NCBI GenBank assembly: GCA_032629725.1
Contig: JAFEVB010000004.1
Location: 1,426,001 to 1,490,000 of the forward strand
Reading direction: 5' to 3'
DNA from: Gremmenia infestans
Taxonomy: Eukaryota > Ascomycota > Leotiomycetes > Helotiales > Hamatocanthoscyphaceae
Length of the DNA: 64,000 bases
Below, piece after piece: positions 19,421-30,510 of this stretch (positions are counted from its first letter, which is position 1; each line of letters starts with the position of its first letter). The notes under the pieces are model-generated. The model saw only the letters and a list, made by a program, of their open reading frames with translations. It searched no databases and was not told the origin of the DNA. The position numbers and the translations under genes were made by a program.

Positions 19421-21692
19421 ATGGAAGATACAACAGTACTTATTGTTGGTGCCGGACCTACCGGTTTGTCGCTGGCTCTGTATTTGGGTCAGATGAAAAT
19501 CAAAGTGCGGAATTCAGCTAGTATTGAGAATTTGTTCTAATATGATACACAGACGATCATCTTAGAAAAGCAGGTGGAAGTAACAGAGGATCCACGGGGT
19601 ATCAGCATTGCTGGGGATGCTGTCAGAGTCACGTACCAACTGGGCATCGGAGATGCTCTTGTCAACACATTTGGGAGCGGTAAGCAAAATAATCTTCCAA
19701 GCTAGTCGTATATCACTGACAACGATTTTGTTGTTTCAGAAGTAGGGACGCTCCACTTTCATAACAAAACTTTTCACAGCCCCCCGTTCATGGGCTTTGA
19801 TACAAGAAGTGATCATTTGCAGCAGAGCGTTTCAAACGGTATTGTTCAGTTTCAGCCAGATTATGGTCAGCCTTCGATAGCTCTCGTCTCTGAAGTTCCT
19901 GCTAACAAAATTCCAGAGAGGGCATTAAGAGGGGCATTGGAATGCCTACCTTCTTGTGAACTACGACTTGGCTGCGAAGTCCTGAGTCGGGTGGAAAATG
20001 ACGAAGGTGTAATAGTCACGTATTCAGACAATGATGATAACACGAAACAAATAAGAGCATCTTGGCTCATCGGCGCTGACGGGAAATGTGGCATAGTCCG
20101 AAAGGAGTTCCTGGAACCAGAAGGCATCATCCAGGAGGTAGGACTGTAAGTTAGAACACTGTTAAGCGCTTGAACTAGTATTAACTATAACAGCTACAAC
20201 CACGTCTCTACCTGGGTTGCAGCGAATTTTGAAACGCAGCTCCCGACACCTGCCACTCATCCGGAATTTCCGCTCTGGAAGCTGGGGTATTCTCCACAAG
20301 ACGTCCACGAGCTTTTCTGGCCACATGGCTTTCAGTATGTTCAACTACTTTCCACCGCTCTTCACGTCTTTTGGATGACTGATTAATTAATACAAACTTC
20401 ACAGTTTTTGCAATGACGTTAAACGGCCTTCCGTTAGCGGCAGATTTGGTCCTGTGGGACGTCGATTCTGGAGGTCAGTCGAATGGCTTTCTTAAAAATT
20501 TCGACTAAATTTACTAGGCACGAATATTCAATCGAAGCAGGTGACCAGCTTGATGATCCCGTCGCTCATCTATGGACTCAATTTGGACCATGGCTCGAGA
20601 TTCCAGGTTCCAAGATATCGTAGGTCTCAGCTCTAAATATGTATACAATCACTTATAAATTATATACAGGAAGCAGTTGGACGGGATAACTGTCACTTTC
20701 CCTCGAGACTGCGTTCAAATTACACGTTGCCGCCCTTTCACGTAAGACAACACTCTTGTTACGCATCTTGCTCCCAGTCAAATTGTTAACGCACGGTTAG
20801 ATTCGCTACCAAAGTTGTGAACAGATGGTTCTGCCGCCGCACCTTACTCATTGGTGACGCAGCACACGTATTTCCCCCCTTTGGTGGCCAAGGCATTGCA
20901 TCTGGCATCCGGGACGCGCAGGCCCTCGCCTGGCGCCTGAGCATACTATCGCAAAACAAAATGCCAACGTCCGTTCAAGAGCGAGTCCTTACAGGGTGGG
21001 CAAACGAACGCAGACAGATTTGTGATCATGCTACTAGGGCAACCAGGGTGAACGGGATGGTCACTAACATGCGCAGCGCGACCCTGGCCTTCTTATTCCA
21101 AAGTCTGATGCGTATTATCTGGTGCGTGCCGGATCTGGTCCGTATATTCACACGCAATACCATGGGTGACACATTTCGGTACCAGAAAGCTCCCGGGGTT
21201 TTTGCACTACTTACGAAGGGTGGGGGACGAAAGCTGCCGCAGTGTTGGGTTCGAGTAGGTACTGAGAAGCCAGTACTATCCGATACAGTGTTTTTTCGCA
21301 ATGTAGCTCGTCTGGCACTTGTTGTGATTGTCCGAGATAACGAAGAGGTAGATGAATTGGCTGTTGAAAAAATGGTTGAAAAGGCCTCGCTGCCAGCTGG
21401 AATACTCACAGTGGAAAGCATTCTCTTCCTTCGCATTGGTAATGAAGAATTGGACTCAGAGAATTGGAGGACCTTCCAACACCAATACCGGCTTTGCAGC
21501 AAAGATGAGTTGCTGTCTGAGGGAATATGCCCTGTTGATAATTACGATGAGAAGACGATAGAAAGGCGAATTGGGAGAGCGGCGAAGTACCTAATTTTGA
21601 GGCCAGATTTCTATATTCACTCTATTGCGATAGACGAGAAAGATTTCTTGGCGAATGCTCAGACTATAGCGGAGTATTTTACTTTGGAGTAG
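19421..21692 (+). CDS. FAD-dependent aromatic hydroxylase (phenol 2-monooxygenase type)
   Basis: Eight exons (19421-19504, 19553-19679, 19740-20145, 20194-20334, 20405-20473, 20518-20619, 20670-20741, 20801-21692) give about 630 aa. It is a class A flavoprotein monooxygenase (FAD_binding_3): dinucleotide fold VGAGPTGLSLALYLG at aa 8-22, the DG motif LIGADGKCGIVRK in mid-protein, and the GD motif LIGDAAHVFPPFGGQG that binds FAD ribose, followed by the long helical region and a C-terminal thioredoxin-like domain as in phenol hydroxylase and MhpA/TfdB relatives. It would use NAD(P)H and O2 to add a hydroxyl to a phenolic ring, making the catechol for the neighbouring extradiol dioxygenase. The length and the split into small exons in the middle are normal for fungal members. 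Confidence 0.9.
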
Positions 21693-22480
21693 TAGCATTA
21701 TATCTCAGCATGTACAATTAATCATAAAGATCAAGAGGGAGTAACAGAATGTCAAAATTCACAACTTTGCAACCATTGCTTATCTAAGGTGAACAACAGC
21801 CTGCTCCTCAGCTGCAAAGATGGTTTACTCATAGCTATTGATCGCTAATAGAGTAGCGAATACGTTGGCTTGACATCGCAACACTTTGCAACTCTCAGTT
21901 AAATACAGGAGGTGAGACCACCCCCTTTGTCGCGGTGAATGTAGAGGTATGTGTTCTTCTTCTCAGAGACATTCTATACAGTCTCTGTAGATGCGATGGA
22001 AAAATAAATAACCACAAGACAAGCCCAACAGAAATACTAGTGATAGGGGAAGCAATAGCAAAGGCGATCAAGCGAAGGGCAGACACGCGAAGATGATATG
22101 GAGCAAGAGCAACGGCTAGGAAACAATTATTACTGGTACATTGTAATCTTGCTTCTATTCCTAGACTTTATTGGCTTTGATGCTCGATTAATATACAACC
22201 CCCCGATTAAGCATATCGAGCATGACTACCTTCCCTTTCAGGCAACCCCACTCGTGACATCTCACTGTGCCACACACTGTTCACCGAGCCCCGAAAAGTC
22301 CAGAGCAACATATCCTCTGTCACATCTCCCTGTGCTAAAATCTATATACGAACTAGATCATTTGTTTGGCATTGCCTTCTGCTTACTATACCGTTTTCGC
22401 AATGGGTGATTAATACCCGTGGTCTTTTGTCCCCTTTTCAGCCCGAAGTCGAGTATCCCGAGCTGGCCGTCCACCCCCAC
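21693..22480. other. Intergenic, upstream of the sugar transporter
   Basis: About 790 bp with the end of the monooxygenase gene and the promoter of the transporter. A short open frame at 22098-22409 shows no family. No repeat or RNA gene is recognised. The transporter's 5' end may extend into this region through an intron. Confidence 0.4.
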
Positions 22481-24158
22481 ATGCTTATGCCCGCCTTATC
22501 GAGACATATTTCAAGAATGCAAAGAAACGTACCACCGGTTTTTTCGGATTCATTGCCATTAAATGATTTGAAATTGGAAAGAGGCCGTCCAAGATCATCA
22601 TCTGAGTCTGAAGCATCGAGCCCTAGATCCTCGGCGGATTTCAGAAATGGAGATGGACCTGAGATATCAAGCGCAGCCGAGACACTGCTCAAGAATACCA
22701 AACGCTCCAGTAGGAGTCGCAATGTTAGCAGTGTGCATTTATTGCTTCTGACTATTAGTAGCTTTGGGATTCAAGGTATCTGGTCTCTCTTGATGTCTTA
22801 CGGTACCCTCTACCTGCAAAGCCTTGGCTTCTCACCCACATTAACGGCACTCGTGTGGCTCGCTGGCCCTCTCTCCGGGGCTTTCTTTCAACCTCTTGTA
22901 GGGGCTCATAGCGATAGATGCAGATCTCGCTTTGGACGACGGAAGCCATACATTGTTGGTGGTACTGTCGGTACGATTATCTGTCTACTCGGACTTGCTA
23001 GCGCTAGAGAGGTTGTGAACTTCTTCAGCCAGAAGAAATGGGGAAGTGAAAAGCAGTCGCATGATGTTGCGGTAAAGGCTTTGGCGGTATTCTGGGTATA
23101 TGCCCTGAAACTCGCGATCCAGCCTTTGCAAGCGGGAGTTCGGGCTTTCATAATGGAGAATTGTCCATCTCAACAGCAAGTCGAAGCAAGTGCATGGGTG
23201 GCCCGGTTCAACAACCTTGGAAGTGTGTTTACATTTTTGTTGCAGCTGGGCTCACATTGTTGGCCGCGATGGTTGGGAAACAGCCGATTCATGGCATTGT
23301 CTGTGCTAGCCTCTGCCGTCCTCGTGATAGTAGTACCTTTAAGTTTGATGGCTAGCGAAGAGTCGAAGTCAGAGCTAGAGATCGAAGAAGAACGCGCTCC
23401 TCAAGCCTCTATGCTCACATCTTTAATATCCAGCGCCAGGAACATGCCCCCAAAAAGTTGGCTGGTGTGTAAGATCCAGTTTTTTGCTTGGATGGGTTGG
23501 TTCCCTCTATTGTACTATAATACAACGTGAGTAATTCATTCATAATGTTGCTAGCCACTTACTGACTCTCTCAAGTTATATTGCGAGTCTTTCTATGGCT
23601 TCCCTCTCGAAAAGCCCGTTGCCGAAGGGATCCAACTTAGCTGGCATCGCTGCTCGTGACGGTAGCTTCGCATCCTTTCTCTTTGCGACCATGTCCTTGG
23701 TCAACATACTCGCGCTTCCAACACTTGCACGATTCTTCAAGCCACTTACCCTTCCACGCCTCTGGAAATGCTCGCATATCCTTTTTGCAGTAGCTATGTT
23801 CTCGACATACTTTGCCCATACTGTCAAAACCGGGACTGTACTAGTGGCTGTTGTGGGTTTTAGTTGGGCGGTCACGCAATGGGTTCCGTACGCGATTATC
23901 GGTCAGGAAGTTGCGTCAATAAATGAGCATTATGTTGAAGATGGCTGGAATGAAGCAGCACCTCAGGGACCAGCTCTAGGGGCAATCCTCGGGCTGCATA
24001 ATTCATTTATCGCAGCTCCACAAATCGTTGCCGGGCTTGCTTGTAGTATTCTTTTCAAGCTGTTTGAAGCATTAGAAGTGAACGATAGCTTTGGATGGGT
24101 TTTGAGGTGTGCGGGGATATCCGGACTTGCTGCCGCATGGATGAGTCGGAAACTGTGA
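22481..24158 (+). CDS. Sucrose/alpha-glucoside-type sugar transporter (GPH/MFS)
   Basis: Two exons, 22481-23526 and 23576-24158, give about 542 aa. It is a plasma-membrane proton symporter of the glycoside-pentoside-hexuronide group, like plant SUTs and fission yeast Sut1. A long hydrophilic N-terminus (about 80 aa, Ser/Arg-rich) precedes twelve predicted helices; the family signature DRCRSRFGRRKPYI follows helix 3-4, and GSHCWPRWLG lies in the middle. The ATG at 22481 is the first good start; the frame stays open upstream, where an intron ending CTTTTCAG at 22440 is possible, so the N-terminus is uncertain. It borders the aromatic cluster but carries no sign of belonging to it. A truncated BTB copy lies antisense at its 3' end. 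Confidence 0.82.
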
Positions 24159-24169
24159 CTGAAAGAGGG

Positions 24170-24603
24170 CTGGCATGGGAGACATCTGCTCTATGAAAAG
24201 GAGCATGGCGGCGTGTTCAGAGGTAGCACGCACGGCCAGGGTTTGCGTGTAGAAGAATTGGATGATCTTAGCTACGATATGCGGTTCGTCGTCGTCTAGT
24301 ACAATCTCGTTGTTTTCTGGTTCCTAAGTCTCGGAATTAGCAAGATATTGCATGGAGGTTCAAGGACTAAGAATGGTCCCTCCACAGATGTGCAGTGAAT
24401 TTTGGAATGCATATTACCTTCCACTTTCCATTAACAGCAGCAGCCAACGGCTTCGATTGTAGACAAACTATGTTCCGATGTGCTTTGAAGATTGCACTTT
24501 GGCACTTCAGCGTAAGGTCTGAGCAAAGACCGGTCTCCAGCATTCTCGAATTGAGCGTGATCAGGTGGACCAACGTTCTGTCGGTCGAAGAGGCCATCTC
24601 CAT
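24170..24603 (-). pseudogene. Truncated BTB/POZ gene copy
   Basis: The 5' two-thirds of a BTB domain: SDLTLKCQSAIFKAHRNIVC and LQSKPLAAAVNGKWK, then an intron (24417-24324) and EPENNEIVLDDDEPHIVAKIIQFFYTQTLAVRATSEH. After that similarity to the intact paralogue at 25218 stops, and the frame continues antisense into the 3' end of the sugar transporter to a stop. The KYDI-type helix region and the zinc-ribbon tail are missing. ATG at 24597 or 24603. Most likely a truncated copy; expression is possible but a functional protein is doubtful. Confidence 0.6.
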
Positions 24604-24660
24604 CCTCAGGTTCTGTTTGTCTGTAATCATGTTAGCATAGAGCGCCTTGTATGTACACAA

Positions 24661-25217
24661 CTAGGCCTTTATTTCCACATACCTGAGAAGATGATATCTT
24701 TGGGTGCTGGTTGAGAGGAGTTGAAGCTCTGGCAAAGCGTTCGACTTACCTAGCTAGAACATTCACGCAGTAAGACATGCCACAGAACGAACTTCGAATT
24801 TGGAAGTAAGTAGGTAATTTAAAGAAATAATCCCAATACCTCACAATAACTTCATGTCAACGCTTCATAAGCCCCGCCACTATGTATAACAGTGAAACTG
24901 TATTAGAAAACTGTATTAGGAATACGATCTTTCCGAATTAATCTAGGGGAGATACATACCGTGGCTGTACTGGAGTCTAAGAGTGACGAAAGAGTTTTTA
25001 TCTATGATTCAGGACGAAGCAGAAAGAACGACTACCACGGCATAGCAAAAGAATGGAAAGTAAAAGTTTATGCTTTATTATGGTCCTATTAGAAACGCCA
25101 TCTACACCTTGAACCGATTATCAAATCTTCTACCCCGAGACAATTGAACCAGACGTCCACTAGTCACAGCTTAAGTGAACAGTGACCCCAGAACTGTTGG
25201 CCTCCATCTCCCCACCA
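24661..25217. other. Intergenic between BTB copies
   Basis: About 560 bp, AT-rich, without a recognisable gene or repeat. Confidence 0.4.
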
Positions 25218-26074
25218 CTAAGCGAAATGCAAGCTGGGTGCGAGGCAGCTGGGACAGAGGATTGATAAGCGCCCATCGTTTTTCATCATGCGGACGAACT
25301 TAGCAACAAGCTTGCCGCCGCAAACCCAACATTTATCGAAATAATACCCTGGAGGGTCATTACTCTTGTTGCCAGGCTCGCGAGTTGCTTTCAGAACATC
25401 AAGGGCGAGAGCCCCAATATCCTCGCATAAGTCTGTAAACTTTCTCTTGGCAAGAAACTTGTCGATATGGCGCGTGACGACCTTGATGGCGATATCTTTG
25501 AGGGCACGGTCGGGTGTTTGCTTGTAGATGATTCTTAAAGCAGGAATGAAAGAAGGATCTTCCCAAGCTCGACCGACAACTTCTTCAAATTCATTCTTTG
25601 CTAGTTCTGATAGAGCGCCGATGTCGTATTTGTCTCCGATGACGTACACCTGGATAACAAGAGGTTAGGAAAGCTCTGCCTATATGAAGGGGAAGTATGA
25701 AGATTGAGGTGGTTGAACGATGTAGTACAAGGTATCCAAGGGAAGCAGAAGAGATTACAAACCTTGATAGCCAACAACAGCAGACTGCCGATTTCGGTGG
25801 CGGTGGCATTCAGATCAAGAGCTTGCTCGTAGAGGAATCTGACCATAACATCGACTATCTCCGGTTCATCATCCTCAAGGACGATAGTAGAATCTTCGGA
25901 CTCCTTGAAGTTGCCCTTAAATGCAGCGGCAAGTGGTTTTGACTGCGTGCAGACTATGTTCTTGTGAAGCTTGAAAATAGTTCCACGGCAATTGATGGTC
26001 ATGTCGGAATACATGTCGTCCTTGCGCATCGTAGAGGTGAGAGCCAAAAGGCGATCAGTTTGTGATAGTGGCAT
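25218..26074 (-). CDS. BTB/POZ domain protein with C-terminal CxxC pairs
   Basis: Exons 26074-25763 and 25649-25218 (113-bp intron) give 247 aa. The BTB domain covers about aa 20-110 (YSDMTINCRGTIFKLHKNIVC, SKPLAAAFKGNFKES, LEDDEPEIVDVMVRFLYEQ). The KYDIGALSELAKNEF helices follow, and the tail has CWVCGG and LCPSCLAP, two Cys pairs that fit a zinc ribbon. It shares this plan with the protein at 3949 and with the two decayed copies, so this is a local family. Adaptor function is likely from the fold; the partner is unknown. Confidence 0.8.
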
Positions 26075-26413
26075 GATGGTGATCAGCTTGCTGATTGCGC
26101 AAGCGTTAGCGAAAGGTTGGAATTACGAGACACGTAATTAACTTGAAAGGCGAAGAGCGGCTTCGAGATGGTCAAGCTTTCGGAATTTGTTGAATGTGGA
26201 CTCGTTGAGGGTGACGTCCTATCATGAGGATGGAGGTTACTTTGGTGAAGCAGGCTCCCCAAGCTACAGGAGCTCAGCCCATCGCAATGAATAATTGCAA
26301 TGAGGTATTCACTTTTCCATGTCCAAAGTAGATGCTACTTTGTTAAAATATAGAGCAAGTTCAGATGGTTTAAGTCTTCAACTGAAATTTCCATTTGACG
26401 CCGTTTTTTCCTA
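26075..26413. other. Intergenic
   Basis: 340 bp between the BTB start and the 3' end of the next leftward gene. Nothing is recognised. Confidence 0.4.
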
Positions 26414-27913
26414 TCATCCGATCCGATCAATATTCTTTCCTTTTTTATCACCATCGGTTGTTCTTAATAAGTCTCGCAAACTCCCTTCAGCATGAGAAGC
26501 ACTTCTTATTCTGCCTTGAAATGTTCTTCCTTCTGAGGTCCTGTTCCAGGGTAGCCAAGAACTAATACTCCCTAGTATTGAAGGCCGGCCCTCGAGTTCT
26601 GGCCTCAGTGTTGACGCCCTGGATACGTTCTGTATTGTCGCCGGTTTCTGCAACGTCAGATTTTGCAGTGTCGGCGATAGAGGGTGATCTAAGATAGAAG
26701 GAACATTGATATCTTCTGTAGTCGACGTCTGCGGCCTGGCAGGCTCGCTGATTAATGAAGTTGGCGACACCATCTGAGTCGTGGCATCGTGCTTGAAGCC
26801 TTGCGCGTTGTCAATTACCACCGAAGCAAACGTGGCGGACTTGGATCGAACGTGTTTGGTAGGGCGTTCGTGTGACGGACGGCTGGGCTCAATCATATCA
26901 TCCACCACTCTAGCCTCCTTTTGCAGCTCTTTCCTCGCTGCCCTTCCTCGAACTTCTTCTGCTATTTCAGCTGCAGGCTTCTTCTTGGATTGATCTTCCT
27001 CTGACGACCTTGATGATGACATGATTGTTTCAAGGGTACCATACGCCACTGACTTCGTTCGTCTCCCGCCTCTTGAGCCTCTACCTATATGCCTCGTCTG
27101 TTCTTCATCTGACCCAATCGCTTGTAGTGTCGGCCCACCGTTCGTATTCGGTCCAGGAACTAGACTTGTAGTTGATAGAAATGGCTCCCCACGACCATGA
27201 GGGGGCATGTGTACCTCGTACTGATTACTAAGACTGTATTTGCTCCGGGCACAAATCTCAGCAATTCTCTCCAAGTCCTCCGTAACTCCATGCCGTATCT
27301 CATCCATAATTCCCTTGAAGCTAAAAGCTTCCACAGGTGGCATCTTGAGATCCATCTTGGCTGGTGCTACTGAAGCATGCCCATTCTCTTTCTTCGCCTT
27401 CACAATATCCCGCTGCTCAGACCGTGGTCTGGCTGTGCCCGAATATGTCCGCACAATTACAGGTTGATTGAATGTGCTGTTCCGTGCCCCAGTTGACTTG
27501 GCGTATCGATGGCCAGACCGTGTTGCACCATTAAGCTGGCGGAGAGCCGAGATTCGATGAGCAACAGTGGCCTCGTCCAAAATATGCTCTCCTCGAGCTG
27601 CTTCTTCGGACTCGACTACCAGACTTGCAGTCGATGTATTGGAACTCCAGAGGCCTGGTGGGAGGAAGTGGAGAGGGAGAGAGTGTCGTCGGGAGGCGTG
27701 ATCGGGGACTGAGTAGGGAGGTTTGGGAGGCAAGGTGGGATGAGAGAACGCTGGCAATGCTTGTGTTTGTGCTTGTGCTTGTGCGTTTGCGTTTACGTGT
27801 GCTGTGTGTGCGGATACGGGTGCATAGATGTAGGCGTGTGGGGTTGTTCCACTCTCCGATGCTTCCGTTGCCATTCTGTGGTTGTGGATGGATGGGATAG
27901 GGGGGGGGATCAA
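26414..27913 (-). CDS. Uncharacterised, largely disordered protein
   Basis: A single 499-aa open frame; translation may begin at the ATG of MATEASESG (near 27874) rather than the first ATG. It is rich in Ser, Pro, Ala, Thr and Arg with an Ala/Gln repeat near aa 40-52. One folded-looking stretch lies near aa 195-235 (KMPPVEAFSFKGIMDEIRHG and following, rich in charged helix), and the C-terminus has a basic SILGSISSWLPWNRTSEGR segment. No domain is recognised. It is divergent from the gene at 28324, sharing a 410-bp promoter. The coding bias and lack of stops support a real gene; its function is unknown. Confidence 0.6.
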   Translation of the reverse strand: MIPPPIPSIHNHRMATEASESGTTPHAYIYAPVSAHTAHVNANAQAQAQTQALPAFSHPTLPPKPPYSVPDHASRRHSLPLHFLPPGLWSSNTSTASLVVESEEAARGEHILDEATVAHRISALRQLNGATRSGHRYAKSTGARNSTFNQPVIVRTYSGTARPRSEQRDIVKAKKENGHASVAPAKMDLKMPPVEAFSFKGIMDEIRHGVTEDLERIAEICARSKYSLSNQYEVHMPPHGRGEPFLSTTSLVPGPNTNGGPTLQAIGSDEEQTRHIGRGSRGGRRTKSVAYGTLETIMSSSRSSEEDQSKKKPAAEIAEEVRGRAARKELQKEARVVDDMIEPSRPSHERPTKHVRSKSATFASVVIDNAQGFKHDATTQMVSPTSLISEPARPQTSTTEDINVPSILDHPLSPTLQNLTLQKPATIQNVSRASTLRPELEGRPSILGSISSWLPWNRTSEGRTFQGRIRSASHAEGSLRDLLRTTDGDKKGKNIDRIG

Positions 27914-28323
27914 TGTCAGAAGGGGTGTATTTCAGACATTGCTGCGGCTATTGCCTTCTGTCTACGTTTTGAGTTAATTGCAGGAGGATACGATACGATG
28001 CGTGTTTCTCCCCAAGAGCTGAGGATTTTCTGGCTGGTTCTGGCCTTTCTATGCAGAGTGTGTTGTCCATCGAATTCAAGTCCCTGGTTCGTCTGTTTGT
28101 CCCCGCATTAGGCTAGGGAGAGACTAGAGCTCGAAATGGATTAGCGGGTTATCTGCTATGCCAAGCCAAGCCAAGCCAAGCAAGCCCAAGCTCATGCTCC
28201 TCGCCCTCACCCCTCACAAAGCTTAAGCGCGGAGGTTCGGCTCGTCTCCCTCAACGTCTAAATGTAATCATCAACATCCCATTCCCTCCCATCCATTCAT
28301 TCAGAATATAAACAAAGCCCAAT
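27914..28323. other. Intergenic, divergent promoter with CCAAG repeat
   Basis: 410 bp between divergent genes. A short CCAAG tandem run occurs at about 28160-28180, followed by pyrimidine-rich sequence. No gene is seen. Confidence 0.5.
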
Positions 28324-29951
28324 ATGGCTTCGGATCCGGATGGCGACAGAAACTCGAAAAATCGTCCATCCAAGCCTGATAATCCCTTTATCAAATTTCG
28401 CCAATTCGCAGATGCCCAAATCAGCTCATTTCTACAAGGTAAGTTGCCCCCCCACCCCCCCAAAAACTGCCTGAGGCGTTCTCGGGATGTTGATGCTAAT
28501 ACTCTGCGATAGGAGTCATAGGTCTTCCATCTGCCTTCTCGAAGAACCCGAATAGAGATGCCAACTGGGCCGTTTTCGACGAGGACCTTCGGCGACGAGA
28601 TGAATTGCAGGCACGGCAAAGACAATTAAAGGATTCAGATGCTCAAAGATTAAACCAACAGTCACCACACGAAGAAACGGAGAATCTTGGGCAGAAATGG
28701 TCTCGGCACACAGAGGAAGAAAGTACTTCCACTCAGATGGATGAGCAGACGGCTAGAGATCTGCCGCTCTACTCGCCTGTTACCAAATCTCTCTTTGCAC
28801 ATCTAGACCAGCGCGGGGATAATGCACCGGATTGGAACCCGCTTAATTTCTTGAACTCCATCCGAAAGGGTCTTGCTCCAGAATACTGGCCCATGAAGTT
28901 ACGCCAGGAGCAGCAATCGCCTGACGTCATGAGGGAAATTCAATATCTTGTCTACAACGACTTGAATTGTCAGCCGAATCTCCTGTCAGATTATTCCCTT
29001 CTTCCGTACATTCTTTTTTCTCCATACTCTCCTTTGAAATTATCGGCGGACAACCTACCAAACCCCCGACTGTTCCCGACGAAGATCGTTCTAGAAGAGG
29101 ACCAATTCCCATACTGCGAAGCGTTCCAAGATTTAATCGCCACAGTCTACGGAACCCCACACCCATGGACTCCATCGGGCGTGAACTATGCTTTCCAGCC
29201 GCCAAACATGAAGTTGCCTTTCCTTTTTGATACCAATTCTCCATCCATCAAAGCTGTTGTCGGAAAGTCCTATATCGACAATTTATTATCATGCGGCTTA
29301 CTGCAAGAGAAAGAAAGAAAAAGCATTTCACACATGGTACAGTGGCCAAACCCTTGGACATCCCCGAGTCTTCAGACATATGGGAAACACCTACGTGATA
29401 TAGAGGCGGCTGCCGAAACCGAGCAGGAGATGTATGATCGCTTCCTTTCAGCACCAGCCCGCATCGCATCAGATCCATCCCGCATTCGGGAGACACTAGC
29501 ACTACTTATCGATGACGCCGGGAATATCATTGAGAAACAAGTCCAAAACCTCGAAAAAAGTCCTGAGTGGAATCAACAATTACGAGAGTTCTTAGACACA
29601 AGTCTGGCGAAAGATATCCTTCGGATGATTCAGAACACAAAAGGAATGGCAGAACCGCCGCAGTCGGTCGAGAAATCGGAGAGTGCCGCTCCCGATGTAC
29701 CAGCCAAGCCAACTTCTAATGCAAACAAAGTAATAGCTACAAGTACTACCTCGGAACGTAATGAGGATGAAGATGGTTCGGTAGAAACTACCGTCACGGT
29801 CTGGAAACGTTTTGCTGATGGTAGGGAGTCTACAACAACGACAACACACTTCGAGGATGCTGCTCGCTGGAAAGAATCTGAAGAAGGCGGCAAGGACCTC
29901 AAACCGGAGAATAAACCAGAAGAGAAGAAACCAGGCTGGTTTTGGAATTGA
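28324..29951 (+). CDS. Conserved fungal protein of unknown function
   Basis: Exons 28324-28438 and 28513-29951 give about 517 aa. It starts MASDPDGDRNSKN and has a compact middle (about aa 90-350) with many aromatic residues, for example PDWNPLNFLNSIRKGL and YWPMKL, SDYSLLPYILFSPYSPLKL and HPWTPSGVNYAFQPPNMKL. The C-terminal third is acidic and Ser/Thr-rich, with VETTVTVWKRFADGRESTTTT and a final Lys-rich PGWFWN. There is no signal peptide. The look is of a conserved cytosolic or mitochondrial protein, but no family is recognised. The intron acceptor is fixed by frame. Confidence 0.7.
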
Positions 29952-30510
29952 ATTATTGGGCTATGATATGATATCCGGGGCGTTGTCTTGCGGTGCAATA
30001 TGAGAACAGGTAACTGGGCTTTTGTTAGTATTTGGAATTTATGTAGCGGTTTTTGAAAGCAAAGCAATCTTTAATTCCAAGCAAGTCCATGTTTTCAGAG
30101 CGGCCTGGTACAATGTGCATACAACTTACGCTCACTCCTCATCATTTGCGTCAAACTACTTGTGGTGAAGTTTGGAGTTCAAGGGGAAGAGAGTAGTAGA
30201 TCTTATCCCAATTTGGTAACCCGGAGAAAGTTGTGGCACACGTGCTTTCCATTACCAATTATCAATAACAGCCCGTATGTAATGAAGCCAAGAACTGAAA
30301 CTGCCAATATCTTGTCTTAGATTGTCAAGTATTCTTCTTCGTACGTGTGCATGCACCTACCTACACAGGTAAATTCTAGTTGCGTCATATCACGTGTTCA
30401 CCTCCACATCGTTACTTCTCTTTCAACACCAACACAATGCCACCTTTTTCTCCACCCATTTCCAACCCTCATCTCTCTTCATCCAACAGTGCCTTGGCCT
30501 CCAGCTCAGA
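29952..30510. other. Intergenic
   Basis: About 560 bp: 3' end of the previous gene and promoter of the SAP-2EXR gene, with a pyrimidine-rich stretch just before its ATG. No gene or repeat is seen. Confidence 0.4.

Noticed and set aside
19867..20130. Reverse-strand open frame inside the FAD monooxygenase
   Set aside because: Shadow of a real exon; the forward frame carries the flavoprotein motifs.
28160..28185. CCAAG tandem run as a CRISPR-like or satellite array
   Set aside because: Only a few short copies; simple-sequence slippage in a promoter explains it.
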